64,000 nucleotides of DNA from Terrabacter sp. Root181 (GTDB lineage: Bacteria; Actinomycetota; Actinomycetes; Actinomycetales; Dermatophilaceae). Below the pieces are notes generated by a model that was not told where the DNA came from, did not search any database, and saw only the letters and a program-made list of their open reading frames with translations. The translations under genes were made by a program, and so were the position numbers. Positions 23,223-32,045 of the stretch are shown piece by piece. The stretch lies in NCBI RefSeq assembly GCF_001428505.1, contig NZ_LMHU01000001.1:202273-266272 (forward strand), written 5' to 3'. Within the stretch, counting starts at the first letter, position 1, and each line of letters opens with the position of its first letter.

Positions 23223-24101
23223 TCAGGCCCAGATGGCGGCCGGGATGCCGTCGGAGAAGACCTCGGGCGGGTCCGGCAGCGGGCGCGCGAGACCCGACGC
23301 GTGACGCGCGGCCGACCACGCGACCGCGCAGGCGTCGAGGACGTCGTCGACGGCGTACCCCTGGCCCTGGAGCACGGAGGGGCGGGGGATGCCTCCGGCG
23401 GCGAGCGCTGCGAGCCGCTGGTCGCGTCCCTCGTCGGTCTTCTTGCTTGCTGTGATCGGTGCGCCCGTCATCGCGGCGAACGACACCTCGGGGTGGACCT
23501 CGAGGACGGTCACCGTGGGCCGGGTGCGCAGCCAGGCGTCGACCTCGACGATCTTGTCGCGGAGGGCGAACGCCTGCGCACCGACGCCCTGGCCGACGAG
23601 ACCACGGTTGACCGAGTCGGCCTCGAGGCGCGTCGCCGCGGCGTACGCGGAGCGGGTCAGGGTGGAGAAGATCGACGACGCCTTGCCCGGCAGGGCTTGG
23701 CGCGCGAGGACGTCGGCCTGACGGATCGTGTTGTCGGGCAGGCCGATCGGGATGTCGATGGCGACGACGCGGATGCCCGTCGACTCGCGCACCATGGCGA
23801 CGAGGTCGGCGATCGTCGGCGCGACGACGATGCGCGGACGTGGGGCTCCGGGCTCGAGCAGCGCTCCGACCCAGCCGGCCGAGCAGCCGTCGACGCCGAG
23901 CACGGGGACGACGACCTCGACCGGTGCGAGCCGCCCGGTCGCTGCGAGCGCGTCCGACCGCCGCTCGACCACGTCGGCGAGCCGTCGCAGCGACGTGACG
24001 CTCTCGGCGAGGGCGGCCGCGACCTCGTCGTCGGTCGCGCCGGCCAGACCGGACGCCAGCCCGTCGGCGAGCTCGCGGATCCGCTGCGCGTCCGTCTCCA
24101 T
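23223..24101 (-). CDS. DUF429-domain protein (predicted RNase H-fold nuclease)
   Basis: 292 residues. After a helical N-terminal stretch (residues 1-60, not part of the core family) comes the DUF429 core: VLGVDGCSAGWVGALL (first acidic strand), VVAIDIPIGLPDN (second strand with Asp), KASSIFSTLTRSAYAAA, VLEVHPEVSFAAMTG and DDVLDACAVAWSAAR. The spaced Asp/Glu residues suggest a metal-dependent RNase H-like nuclease; no activity is established. ATG 24101. It is followed downstream by the GNAT remnant. Confidence 0.8.
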   Translation of the reverse strand: METDAQRIRELADGLASGLAGATDDEVAAALAESVTSLRRLADVVERRSDALAATGRLAPVEVVVPVLGVDGCSAGWVGALLEPGAPRPRIVVAPTIADLVAMVRESTGIRVVAIDIPIGLPDNTIRQADVLARQALPGKASSIFSTLTRSAYAAATRLEADSVNRGLVGQGVGAQAFALRDKIVEVDAWLRTRPTVTVLEVHPEVSFAAMTGAPITASKKTDEGRDQRLAALAAGGIPRPSVLQGQGYAVDDVLDACAVAWSAARHASGLARPLPDPPEVFSDGIPAAIWA

Positions 24102-24196
24102 GGCACCACTCAACCCCATCGCCGCGCGACCGTGGTGAGCGCCCAGCCCTCGACGCACCCTTCGACACCGTCGGGAGTCGGACGTAGCGTGAGGCA

Positions 24197-25594
24197 ATGA
24201 CCCACCCCGACACCGGTCGTCCCACCACCCTCGGCGAGCTCCGCGCCTCGGGCCACGTCCACCGCAGCGTCAAGAGCGAGATCCGCGAGAACCTCCTGGC
24301 GCGGCTGCGCGCCGGTGACGACGCGTTCCCGGGGATGGTCGGCTTCGAGGACACCGTCCTGCCCGAGCTCGAGACGGCGCTGCTCGCGGGCCACGACCTC
24401 GTGCTCCTCGGCGAGCGCGGCCAGGGCAAGACGCGCCTGATGCGCACGCTGTCCGGGCTGCTCGACGAGTGGAGCCCCGTCGTCGAGGGCTGCGAGATCG
24501 GCGACGACCCGCACGCGCCGTCGTGCACGCGCTGTCGCCGGCTGGCCGCCGAGCTCGGCGACGACCTGCCCGTGGCGTGGCGGCACCGGAGCGAGCGCTA
24601 CACCGAGAAGCTCGCGACGCCCGACACCAGCGTCGGCGACCTCGTCGGCGACGTGGACCCGGTCAAGGTCGCGCAGGGCCGCACGCTCGGCGACCCGGAG
24701 ACGGTGCACTACGGCCTCGTGCCGCGCAGCAACCGCGGCATCTTCGGCCTCAACGAGCTGCCCGACCTCGCCGAGCGCATCCAGGTGGCGCTCTTCAACG
24801 TGCTCGAGGAGCGCGACATCCAGATCCGCGGCTACTCGCTGCGGCTGCCGCTCGACCTCCTCCTCGTCGCGACCGCCAACCCCGAGGACTACACGAACCG
24901 CGGGCGCATCATCACGCCGCTCAAGGACCGCTTCGGCGCCGAGATCCGCACGCACTACCCGACCGAGGTCAGCGACGAGGTCGCCCTCATCGCGCAGGAG
25001 TCCGCGCTCGTCGCCGACGTGCCCGAGCACCTCCTCGAGGTCATCGCGCGATTCACGCGTGGTCTGCGCGAGTCGTCCGCCGTCGACCAGCGGTCCGGCG
25101 TGTCGGCGCGGTTCGCGATCGCCGGGGCCGAGGGGGTGGCCGGGTCCGCGCTGCGCCGCGCCGCCCGCTCCGGGGAGGCGTATGCCGTCGCGCGCGTCTG
25201 CGACGTCCCCACCGTCGTGCCCACCCTCCTCGGCAAGGTCGAGTTCGAGATGGGGGAGGAGGGGCGCGAGCGCGACGTGCTGGCGCACCTGCTGCGCCTC
25301 GCCGTCGCCGAGACCTACCGGTCCAGGCTCTCCGGGCTCGACCTCACCGGGTTCACGAACCTCTTCGCCGAGGGCGCCGTCGTCGAGACCGGCGAGCTCG
25401 TGCCGGGCGCCGACCTGCTCGCCCAGGTGGGGCCGGTGCCGGGCCTGTCGAAGGTGCTCGACCGGCTCGGCCACGGCGACGACGCGACGCCCGGGCAGGT
25501 TGCTGCCGCAGTGGAGTTCGTGCTCGAGGGGCTTCACCTGACGCGCCGCATCGACAAGGACTCCGTCGCCGGCCGCACGGTCTACGGGGTGTAG
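24197..25594 (+). CDS. AAA+ ATPase (Mg-chelatase/MoxR-like)
   Basis: 465 residues. Walker A GERGQGKTRL at about residue 74, Walker B-like IFGLNELPDL, sensor-1 LLVATANPEDYTNRG and downstream Arg-rich lid. A cysteine pair CTRCRRL in an insert after Walker A may bind metal. The family (YcbC/ChlI-like) works with VWA proteins as chaperone or metal-insertion machines. The next gene, 3 nt downstream, encodes a VWA protein, so the two form a MoxR-CoxE-type pair. ATG 24197. Client unknown. Confidence 0.87.
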   Translation: MTHPDTGRPTTLGELRASGHVHRSVKSEIRENLLARLRAGDDAFPGMVGFEDTVLPELETALLAGHDLVLLGERGQGKTRLMRTLSGLLDEWSPVVEGCEIGDDPHAPSCTRCRRLAAELGDDLPVAWRHRSERYTEKLATPDTSVGDLVGDVDPVKVAQGRTLGDPETVHYGLVPRSNRGIFGLNELPDLAERIQVALFNVLEERDIQIRGYSLRLPLDLLLVATANPEDYTNRGRIITPLKDRFGAEIRTHYPTEVSDEVALIAQESALVADVPEHLLEVIARFTRGLRESSAVDQRSGVSARFAIAGAEGVAGSALRRAARSGEAYAVARVCDVPTVVPTLLGKVEFEMGEEGRERDVLAHLLRLAVAETYRSRLSGLDLTGFTNLFAEGAVVETGELVPGADLLAQVGPVPGLSKVLDRLGHGDDATPGQVAAAVEFVLEGLHLTRRIDKDSVAGRTVYGV

Positions 25595-25597
25595 GTC

Positions 25598-27604
25598 GTG
25601 CCGATGACGCCGCGCGACGGGGACGAGGTGCACGGACGGTTCCGCTATGCGCCGTGGTCGGGCGGGCCCGACCCGCTCGCCCCGCCCTTCGACGTGCGGT
25701 CGGCCCTCGACGAGGTCGGTCACGACGTCCTGTCCGGCGGGTCGCTGCGCGAGGCGCTGCGTGAGCTGATGCGACGGGGCATGGACGGTCGCCGCGGTCT
25801 CGACGACCTCGCCGAACGCGTACGCCGCCTGCGGGAGGCCGCGCGCCGACGCGGTGACCTCGGCGGCACGCTCGACCAGGTGCGCGCGATGCTCGACCAG
25901 GCGCTCGCCGAGGAGCGCGACACCCTCGCGGGCGAGGACGGTGACGACGCCCGGCTCGCCGAGATGGACCTCGCGACGATCCCCGACGACGTCGCCGGTG
26001 CGGTGCGGGCGCTCGGCGACTACGCGTGGCACTCGCCGGAGGCACGCGAGACCTACGAGCAGATCCAGCAGATGCTCCAGCGCGAGGTCGTCGGGGCGCA
26101 GTTCGAAGGGCTCAAGCAGGCGCTGTCGGGCAACGACCCCGAGGCGATGCAGGCCGTCAAGGACATGCTCGCCGACCTCAACCAGCTCCTCGCCGCCCAC
26201 GCCCGGGGGGAGGACACCGAGGACCAGTTCCGCGACTTCATGGACAAGCACGGAGACCTCTTCCCCGAGCAGCCCGAGAACGTCGACGAGCTCATCGACG
26301 CCCTCGCCCGGAGGCAGGCCGCGGCCGACCGGCTGATGGCCTCCCTGACGCCCGAGCAGCGCGAGCAGCTCGGCCAGCTCATGTCCGACGCACTCGGTGA
26401 CCCCGACCTCGCGTCGCAGATGGCGCAGCTCTCCGACAACCTCCGCGCCCTGCGGCCCGGGCTCGACCGGCGCAGCCCGGTGCAGCAGGGGCAGGGCGGC
26501 GAGCCGATGGGCTACGGCGACGCCGTCGGCGCGGTGGCCGAGCTCGCCGACCTCGAGCAGCTCGGCGAGCAGCTCGGGCAGGGCTACTTCGGCGCGACCC
26601 TCGACGACGTCGACGTCGAACGGCTCGGGCAGTACCTCGGCGCCGACGCCGCCCGCGACATGGAGGCGCTGCGCCAGCTGGAGCGCGAGCTCGAGCGCCA
26701 GGGCTACGTCTCCCGCGGCGACGACGGGCTGAGGCTCACGCCCCGCGCCGTGCGTCGCCTCGGCGAGACCGCGCTCAAGCGGGTCTTCGAGCGCGTCGAG
26801 GCCGCCGGACGTGGCGACCACGACGACCGCGCCGCCGGTCAGGCCGACGAGCCGACGGGTCTGACCCGGCAGTGGGAGTTCGGCGACGAGCTGCCCATCG
26901 ACACGGTGCGCACCGTCTCGAACGCCTTGCAGCGCAACGCGGCCCAGCGGAGCACGGCATCGGCTCCAGCCAGCGGTGGGGTGGAGCTGCTCGTCGAGGA
27001 CTTCGAGGTGGCCGAGACGGAGCGGCGCTCGGTGGCGGCGGTCGCGCTGTGCGTCGACATGTCGTTCTCGATGATGCAGGAGGGGCGCTGGGGGCCGATG
27101 AAGCAGACGGCGCTCGCGCTCTCGCACCTCGTGCAGACCCGCTTCCGGCACGACGCGCTGCAGATCATCGGCTTCAACCTCGCGGCCCGCACGCTCACGC
27201 CCACCGAGCTCACCGAGGCCGAGCCCGAGTGGGTCCAGGGGACCAACCTCCAGCACGCGCTCATGCTCGCGTCGCGGCACCTGCGCCGGCACCCCGACGC
27301 CGAGCCGGTGGTCCTCGTCGTCACCGACGGCGAGCCGACGGCGCACATCGAGATCGACGGGAGGCCGGCGTTCCACTGGCCGGCGACCCAGGAGACGGTG
27401 CGCGCGACGGTCGCGCAGGTCGACGAGCTGCGCCGCTCGGGGGCGCAGCTCAACATCTTCATGCTGGGCGACGACCCGGGGCTGGGGCGCTTCGTCGACG
27501 CGGTGGCTCGGCGGGCCGGCGGGCGCGTGTTCACGCCCGACATCGCACGGCTCGGGGAGTACGTCGTCGCCGACTACCTGCGCACCCGCCGCGGACGCCG
27601 CTGA
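25598..27604 (+). CDS. VWA-domain protein partner of the AAA+ ATPase
   Basis: 668 residues. A long, acidic, helical N-terminal part (residues 1-440, rich in Asp/Glu/Arg and Gln) is followed by a von Willebrand A domain near residues 480-660. The MIDAS residues are VDMSFSMMQ (DxSxS), the Thr region QGTNLQHAL and VVTDGEPTA. This is the CoxE/YehP-like architecture. GTG 25598 is 3 nt after the ATPase stop, so both are cotranslated. The pair likely assembles or inserts a cofactor in an unidentified enzyme. No enzyme gene is in the operon. Confidence 0.85.
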   Translation: MPMTPRDGDEVHGRFRYAPWSGGPDPLAPPFDVRSALDEVGHDVLSGGSLREALRELMRRGMDGRRGLDDLAERVRRLREAARRRGDLGGTLDQVRAMLDQALAEERDTLAGEDGDDARLAEMDLATIPDDVAGAVRALGDYAWHSPEARETYEQIQQMLQREVVGAQFEGLKQALSGNDPEAMQAVKDMLADLNQLLAAHARGEDTEDQFRDFMDKHGDLFPEQPENVDELIDALARRQAAADRLMASLTPEQREQLGQLMSDALGDPDLASQMAQLSDNLRALRPGLDRRSPVQQGQGGEPMGYGDAVGAVAELADLEQLGEQLGQGYFGATLDDVDVERLGQYLGADAARDMEALRQLERELERQGYVSRGDDGLRLTPRAVRRLGETALKRVFERVEAAGRGDHDDRAAGQADEPTGLTRQWEFGDELPIDTVRTVSNALQRNAAQRSTASAPASGGVELLVEDFEVAETERRSVAAVALCVDMSFSMMQEGRWGPMKQTALALSHLVQTRFRHDALQIIGFNLAARTLTPTELTEAEPEWVQGTNLQHALMLASRHLRRHPDAEPVVLVVTDGEPTAHIEIDGRPAFHWPATQETVRATVAQVDELRRSGAQLNIFMLGDDPGLGRFVDAVARRAGGRVFTPDIARLGEYVVADYLRTRRGRR

Positions 27605-27634
27605 GTCGCGGGACACGAAGGACAGGAGAGCAGC

Positions 27635-28228
27635 ATGGGCAAGGTCGTGTCGTCGGCATCGATGTCGCTGGACGGTTTCGTCGCGGGACCGAACGACGAG
27701 GTCGGGCCGCTCTTCGACTGGTACGAGGCGGGCGAGGTGCCGTGGGAGTCGGCGGGCGGTGACATGACCTTCCACCTGACGCAGACCGACGCGGACTACT
27801 GGCGGTCGTGGGTCGGACGGCTCGGTGCGCTCGTCGTCGGCCGGCACCTCTTCGACATCACCGACGGCTGGAAGGGCACGCACCCGCTCGGTGTCCCGGT
27901 CGTCGTGCTGACCCACGCGCCGCCGGACGGCTGGGGCTACCCCGGCGGCACGGTCGAGTTCGTGACGGGCGGCGTGCACGATGCGGTGGCGCGGGCCCGC
28001 GAGATCGCTGGCGACGCGGACGTCGGTGTAGCCGCGGGTGAGATCGCGAGCCAGTGCGTGGCCGAGGGGCTGCTCGACGAGGTGGCGATCGACCTCGTGC
28101 CGTGCTTCCTCGGCGTCGGGCGCCCCTACTTCACCGAGGCCGCCGGCCAGGTCGTGCTCGGAAACCCGACGACCGTCGTCGAGGGCGAGCGGGTCACGCA
28201 CCTCGTCTATCCGGCGCAGCGCGGCTGA
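27635..28228 (+). CDS. RibD C-terminal/dihydrofolate reductase-fold protein
   Basis: 197 residues of the RibD_C (DHFR-like) family: KVVSSASMSLDGFVAGPND at the start, GALVVGRHLFDI, and the dinucleotide-site strand ADVGVAAGEIASQCVAEGLLDEVAIDLVP. Most such actinobacterial proteins are of unknown substrate and may use NADPH or F420. AGGAGAGC precedes ATG 27635. A second member of the family is at 40472-41089. Confidence 0.87.
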   Translation: MGKVVSSASMSLDGFVAGPNDEVGPLFDWYEAGEVPWESAGGDMTFHLTQTDADYWRSWVGRLGALVVGRHLFDITDGWKGTHPLGVPVVVLTHAPPDGWGYPGGTVEFVTGGVHDAVARAREIAGDADVGVAAGEIASQCVAEGLLDEVAIDLVPCFLGVGRPYFTEAAGQVVLGNPTTVVEGERVTHLVYPAQRG

Positions 28229-28277
28229 CGCCGTAATCCGGTCGCTCGCACGGGTCACCGGCTGTCATGGTGGCGCC

Positions 28278-29042
28278 ATGGGGCGAGCTCACGACGCGCG
28301 GCTGGACCGCATCGAGGCCTACTACGACCGGGTCCCGCGCGCTGTCGCGGCGGTCGAGGAGGTGGGCCCCTTCACGCTCTTCGTCGCCGACGAGGGCACC
28401 GGGTGGCAGTTCTACGCGCGGCCCCGGTTGGGCGGTCGGGGCGTCTTCACCCCCGAGGACGTATGCCGTGTGCTGGAGCACCAGCAGGCCCTCGGGGTGC
28501 CGCGGGCGCTCGAGTGGGTCGACGAGGTGACGCCCACGCTGCTGCCCGCCGTGCGTGGAGCCGGTCACGAGCCACACCGCTACCCACTGCTCGTCATGCC
28601 GCCGGAGGTGCCGGTGTCGCCAGACCCGCGGGCACGGACCCTGCACCCGGCCGAGCCGCACCTGTCGTTGGCGATGGGCGCGGTGTCGGCAGGTTTCGAG
28701 GGGTGCGACGAGGTGGAGCCGAAGGACCCGGGCAGGCGGCCCGAGCTCATGGAGCGCGGCGACCTCCTCGTCGTCGCCTCGTTCGAGGGCAACCGTCTCT
28801 GCGGCGCCGGGTCCGCCGCACCGCGCGGGGACGTCGCCGAGCTCATGGGCATCGCCGTGCCACCCGGCCACCGGGGCCGCGGTCACGGCACGGCGATCAC
28901 GAGCACCCTCGTCGCCGCGTGCCGCGAGCAGGGCGTCGAGGTCGTCTTCCTCTCCGCCGGGTCCGACGCGGCGGGCGAGATCTACCGCCGGGTCGGCTTC
29001 GTCGACGTCGGCACGGCCTGCATCCTCGAGCTCGACGACTGA
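28278..29042 (+). CDS. GNAT N-acetyltransferase with N-terminal extension
   Basis: 254 residues. The N-terminal half (1-110) is of the type seen in actinobacterial two-domain GNAT proteins (WQFYARPRLGGRGVFTPEDV). The C-terminal half has the GNAT core: LCGAGSAAPRGDVAELMGIAVPPGHRGRGHGTAITSTL with the acetyl-CoA-binding RGRGHG loop, then VVFLSAGSDAAGEIYRRVGFVDVG. Substrate not predictable. ATG 28278 is used; no strong RBS. It ends with a hairpin shared with the convergent APH gene. Confidence 0.83.
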   Translation: MGRAHDARLDRIEAYYDRVPRAVAAVEEVGPFTLFVADEGTGWQFYARPRLGGRGVFTPEDVCRVLEHQQALGVPRALEWVDEVTPTLLPAVRGAGHEPHRYPLLVMPPEVPVSPDPRARTLHPAEPHLSLAMGAVSAGFEGCDEVEPKDPGRRPELMERGDLLVVASFEGNRLCGAGSAAPRGDVAELMGIAVPPGHRGRGHGTAITSTLVAACREQGVEVVFLSAGSDAAGEIYRRVGFVDVGTACILELDD

Positions 29043-29072
29043 GGCACGAGCAGCATCACCGGGAGCGCCCTC

Positions 29073-29103
29073 CGTCACTGCTGCGCTGGGTGCAGCACTG
29101 ACG
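29073..29103. terminator. Hairpin between convergent GNAT and APH genes
   Basis: Arms 29073-29084 and 29092-29103 match at 11 of 12 positions around a 7-nt loop. Located 31 nt after the GNAT stop and 40 nt before the APH stop. Confidence 0.6.
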
Positions 29104-29142
29104 CACAGCTCGGGTCGCCGTCGCGTCTCCGGCGCCCCCCGG

Positions 29143-30087
29143 TCAGCCGACCTCGGCGAGGGCGTCCGCGAGGTAGGGGCGCAGGGCATCGGCCCAGCGG
29201 GCGCAGGTCGCCGGGAGGGTCGGCAGGCTCGGCCGGGCCGGCTCGGTCGACCGGGACACGAACGACATCGACGCCGCGGCCGCGAGGGCGAGGAGGTCTG
29301 CGGGGTCGCGGTCGCGCAGGGCCGGGTCGGTGCGCGCCAGCTGGGCTGTCGGCACCTCGCTGCCGGTCATGGAGCAGTCGAGCGCCAGCAGCGCGTGGTC
29401 CATCCAGGCCGCGCCACGCCTGGCCTGTCCCCAGTCGACGAGCACGGTCCGGTCAGCCGTCAGCACGATGTTGTCGGCCCGGATGTCCCAGTGCACGAGC
29501 GCATCCCCGTCGATGAGGTCCGCCGCGCGGTCGGCATGCACGGCGAGCGCGTCGTGGTGCTCGGCCCACCACGGGTCGACGAGGTCGAGGCGGTCGGCCA
29601 GCCCGCGCCACCGGGTGAGGAAGATCGGGGACGAGTCCCGTGCCGCGGGGAGGCCGTCGAGGTGGACCGCGTCCAGCACTGGCCGCAGCTCGTGGAGCGC
29701 ATCGCCGACGCGCCGGAGGTCTGCGCCACTCCAGGGGGCTGGGGGAGGTGACCCCGGCAGGTCCTCGACGAGGAGGACGACCCAGTCGCCGTCGTCGTGG
29801 ACGTCGAGCAGCCGCGGCAGGCACGCGTGGTCGGGAAGGGCGGCCAGCACCCGAGCCTCGGCACGCAGGAGCTCGGGTGTCGCCGGGTCGAGGGCGGTGC
29901 CGCAGGCCTTGACGAAGGCGGCGGTCCCTGATGCCGTGCGCACCCGCGCGGCAGGTCCCGGCGACATGCCGCCGACACAGTCGACGACGCCGACCACCTC
30001 GCCGCCCAGTCGCCGCTCGACCCACTGCCGCATCCGAGCGGGCGCCTGAGCGAAGCCGATCCGGACGCCGACCGCGTGACCACCCAT
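29143..30087 (-). CDS. Aminoglycoside-phosphotransferase-like kinase
   Basis: 314 residues, APH/choline-kinase fold. ATP-lobe strand AAFVKACG..., catalytic loop LVHWDIRADNIVL (H-x-D-x-x-x-x-N) and the metal-binding VDWGQARRG (D-x-G-like). Trp replaces the usual Gly side of HGDxxxxN, common in distant APH members. Such genes are frequent in actinobacteria and mostly do not confer resistance; a small-molecule kinase is likely. ATG 30087 is preferred over longer starts. Confidence 0.82.
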   Translation of the reverse strand: MGGHAVGVRIGFAQAPARMRQWVERRLGGEVVGVVDCVGGMSPGPAARVRTASGTAAFVKACGTALDPATPELLRAEARVLAALPDHACLPRLLDVHDDGDWVVLLVEDLPGSPPPAPWSGADLRRVGDALHELRPVLDAVHLDGLPAARDSSPIFLTRWRGLADRLDLVDPWWAEHHDALAVHADRAADLIDGDALVHWDIRADNIVLTADRTVLVDWGQARRGAAWMDHALLALDCSMTGSEVPTAQLARTDPALRDRDPADLLALAAAASMSFVSRSTEPARPSLPTLPATCARWADALRPYLADALAEVG

Positions 30088-30142
30088 CGGGCGAGCATGC
30101 CGAGTGGGACGACAAGGCTCAAGTCGACAACGCGCGAGGACG

Positions 30143-31111
30143 TCAGACCTTGGCGGGGCGGAAGCCGGCGGACTCGGCGTCACTCATCGTCGCGAAGCAC
30201 TGCTCGGGCTTGGTCACGTTGTAGTACCGGTCGCCCGGCTCGTGGGCGATCATCGAGTCCTCGTTGCCCTTGACCGGGCGCGACTGCGGGCACGGGGACT
30301 TGTCGCCCGCCTGTGGCCACGAGCCGGTGAAGCCGCTGCCAACCGCTCCACCGGTGGCGCCCACGTTCGGGTCGACGCACGCGGCCGTGGGGCTCGCGGC
30401 GTCCGCGCGGACGTACGCCGTCTCGCGCGTGTGGGCCCCGTAGCCGTCCCCCGAGTCGTAGCGGGCGACGGCATACCCCCGCTTGACGAGGCGCAGGCCG
30501 GCGTCGACCCCACCCACGTCCACGTAGCGGAGCAGTCGGCCGTAGCGGTCGACGTCGTCCTGGGCGCCGGCGGTGAGGGTCACGCGCTGGCCACCGATGA
30601 TGCCGCGCAGCGCGTTGCGGGCCTCGGTGAAGCCACACTGGCCGGTCTCGGGGGTGTCGATGCCGATGAAGCGGATCTTGCGTGACACCCCGGCCCGGGA
30701 GACCCAGATCGTGTCGCCGTCGACGACCGTGGTCACGGCCCAGGTGGCTGCAGCCGCCTTCGCCTTCGCGGCCGCGGCCGTGGCCTGCGCGGCCCTGTCG
30801 GCGGCAGCCTTGGCCGCGGCGGCTCGGGCAGCAGCAGCCTTGGCGTCGGCGGCCTTCTTCGCGGCGGCAGCCTGGTCCGCGGCAGCCTGGTCGGCGACGG
30901 CCTTGGCCTCGTCGGCGCGCCGGGCGGCATCCGCGTCGACCGTCGCGACCGGGGTCGTGGGAGCTGGCGTGTGCGTGGCCGTCACGACGGGTTCCGCCAC
31001 GGCACCGGCGAGAGCGTTCTCGTCGGAGCCTCGCGCCGCGGTGCCACCGATCGCGGCGAGCGCCACGAGGGCGGCGACGATGACGAGTCCGTTGGTCCTG
31101 CGGCTGCGCAT
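30143..31111 (-). CDS. Secreted thermonuclease (SNase) with sunset-type C-terminus
   Basis: 322 residues. An N-terminal signal or anchor (NGLVIVAALVALAAIGG) precedes a 70-residue Ala/Lys-rich predicted coiled coil (about residues 60-125). The SNase domain follows: WAVTTVVDGDTIWV, IRFIGIDTPETGQCG (catalytic Arg/Asp/Glu), RYGRLLRYV (second Arg) and LVKRGYAVARY. The last 45 residues, VKGNEDSMIAHEPGDRYYNV plus EQCFATMSDAESAGFRPAK, match the short wall-associated sunset domain of actinobacterial surface proteins. A surface Ca-dependent nuclease is inferred. ATG 31111. Confidence 0.87.
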   Translation of the reverse strand: MRSRRTNGLVIVAALVALAAIGGTAARGSDENALAGAVAEPVVTATHTPAPTTPVATVDADAARRADEAKAVADQAAADQAAAAKKAADAKAAAARAAAAKAAADRAAQATAAAAKAKAAAATWAVTTVVDGDTIWVSRAGVSRKIRFIGIDTPETGQCGFTEARNALRGIIGGQRVTLTAGAQDDVDRYGRLLRYVDVGGVDAGLRLVKRGYAVARYDSGDGYGAHTRETAYVRADAASPTAACVDPNVGATGGAVGSGFTGSWPQAGDKSPCPQSRPVKGNEDSMIAHEPGDRYYNVTKPEQCFATMSDAESAGFRPAKV

Positions 31112-31256
31112 CCTGCTCCCTGGTCCCCTGCTGATCGGGCTCACCGTAGGTGATCGGTACCGCCCTGTCCGGCGAATCGGCCATGGTCGTGGGGCCTGCA
31201 GTCGGTCACACTGGCGGGGACGGGGGACCTGTCACGAAGCACGACGAGGGGGACCG

Positions 31257-31643
31257 ATGAGCGAGCCGGAGACCACACCGACCGACCAGGCCACGAGCGC
31301 TCCGACCACCGTGGACGCCTACGTCCAGGGCTTTCCGGACGGGCCGCGCCAAGTGCTCGAGCAGGTGGCCGCGGCGCTCCGCCGGGCGGTGCCCGGCGGC
31401 GAGGAGAAGATCCGCTACGGCATGCCGGCGATCATGTTCAGCGGCCGCTACGGCATCCACTTCGCGGGGTGGAAGAAGCACGTCGGGCTCTACCCGGTGG
31501 GGGAGCTGGATCCCGACCTCGAGGCGGAGGTGGCGCCGCACCGAGCGAAGAAGGACACGGTGCAGTTCTTCTACAAGGACCCCGTGCCCTTCGACCTCAT
31601 CGAGCGGGTCGCCCGGGCGCTCGCGGCACGCCACTCGGGGTGA
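31257..31643 (+). CDS. DUF1801 (YdhG-like) protein
   Basis: 128 residues. Core pattern VDAYVQGFPDGPRQVLEQVAAALRRAVPGGEEKIRYGMPAI, then HVGLYPVG, as in the YdhG/Fra-like fold. Family members have been proposed as iron chaperones, but this is weakly supported. ATG 31257 follows GACGAGGGGG. Convergent with the DUF427 gene 15 nt away. Another DUF1801 protein is at 49476-49871. Confidence 0.88.
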   Translation: MSEPETTPTDQATSAPTTVDAYVQGFPDGPRQVLEQVAAALRRAVPGGEEKIRYGMPAIMFSGRYGIHFAGWKKHVGLYPVGELDPDLEAEVAPHRAKKDTVQFFYKDPVPFDLIERVARALAARHSG

Positions 31644-31658
31644 CCACGAGCGCCGACC

Positions 31659-31940
31659 TCAGTCGGTGACCGTGACGCCGCGCCAGAAGGCGACCCGGTC
31701 CCGGATCTGCGCGGCTGCGCTCTTGGGCGTCGGGTAGAACCATGCGGCGTCGCGGTTGGTGTCGCCGTCGACGGTGAGGGAGAAGTACGAGGCCTCGCCC
31801 TTCCACGGGCAGGCGGTCTGCGTGCCGCTCTCGACGAGCACGCTGTCGTGGACGGACTCGCGGGGGAAGTAGTGGTTGCCCTCGACGACGACGGTGTCGT
31901 CGCTCTCGGCGATGACCTTGCCGTTCCAGATCGCACGCAC
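31659..31940 (-). CDS. DUF427 protein
   Basis: 93 residues, starting at GTG 31940 with AGGAG 6 nt upstream. The sequence RAIWNGKVIAESDDTVVVEG, HYFPRESV, QTACPWKGEASYFSLTVDG and AAWFYPTPK is the DUF427 signature of a small beta-rich domain of unknown function. An upstream in-frame start at 32042 would add 34 non-conserved residues, so it is rejected. Confidence 0.9.
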   Translation of the reverse strand: MRAIWNGKVIAESDDTVVVEGNHYFPRESVHDSVLVESGTQTACPWKGEASYFSLTVDGDTNRDAAWFYPTPKSAAAQIRDRVAFWRGVTVTD

Positions 31941-32045
31941 GCTGAGCTCCTTGTCGCTCGCGTCCCGGGGTGGGACGTCCTCACCGACAACTCCGGGGCG
32001 GGTCGAATCCTTCCGAACGTTGGACAGCCTCAGCCGGGGCAACGC

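Noticed and set aside
24110-28258. 1382-residue minus-strand open frame
   Set aside because: Antisense to the AAA+/VWA pair; low-complexity Val/Arg/Glu/His content and no family motif, as expected for the complement of high-GC codons.
31659-32042. Longer DUF427 start at 32042
   Set aside because: GTG 31940 has AGGAG at ideal spacing and the conserved domain begins right after it.
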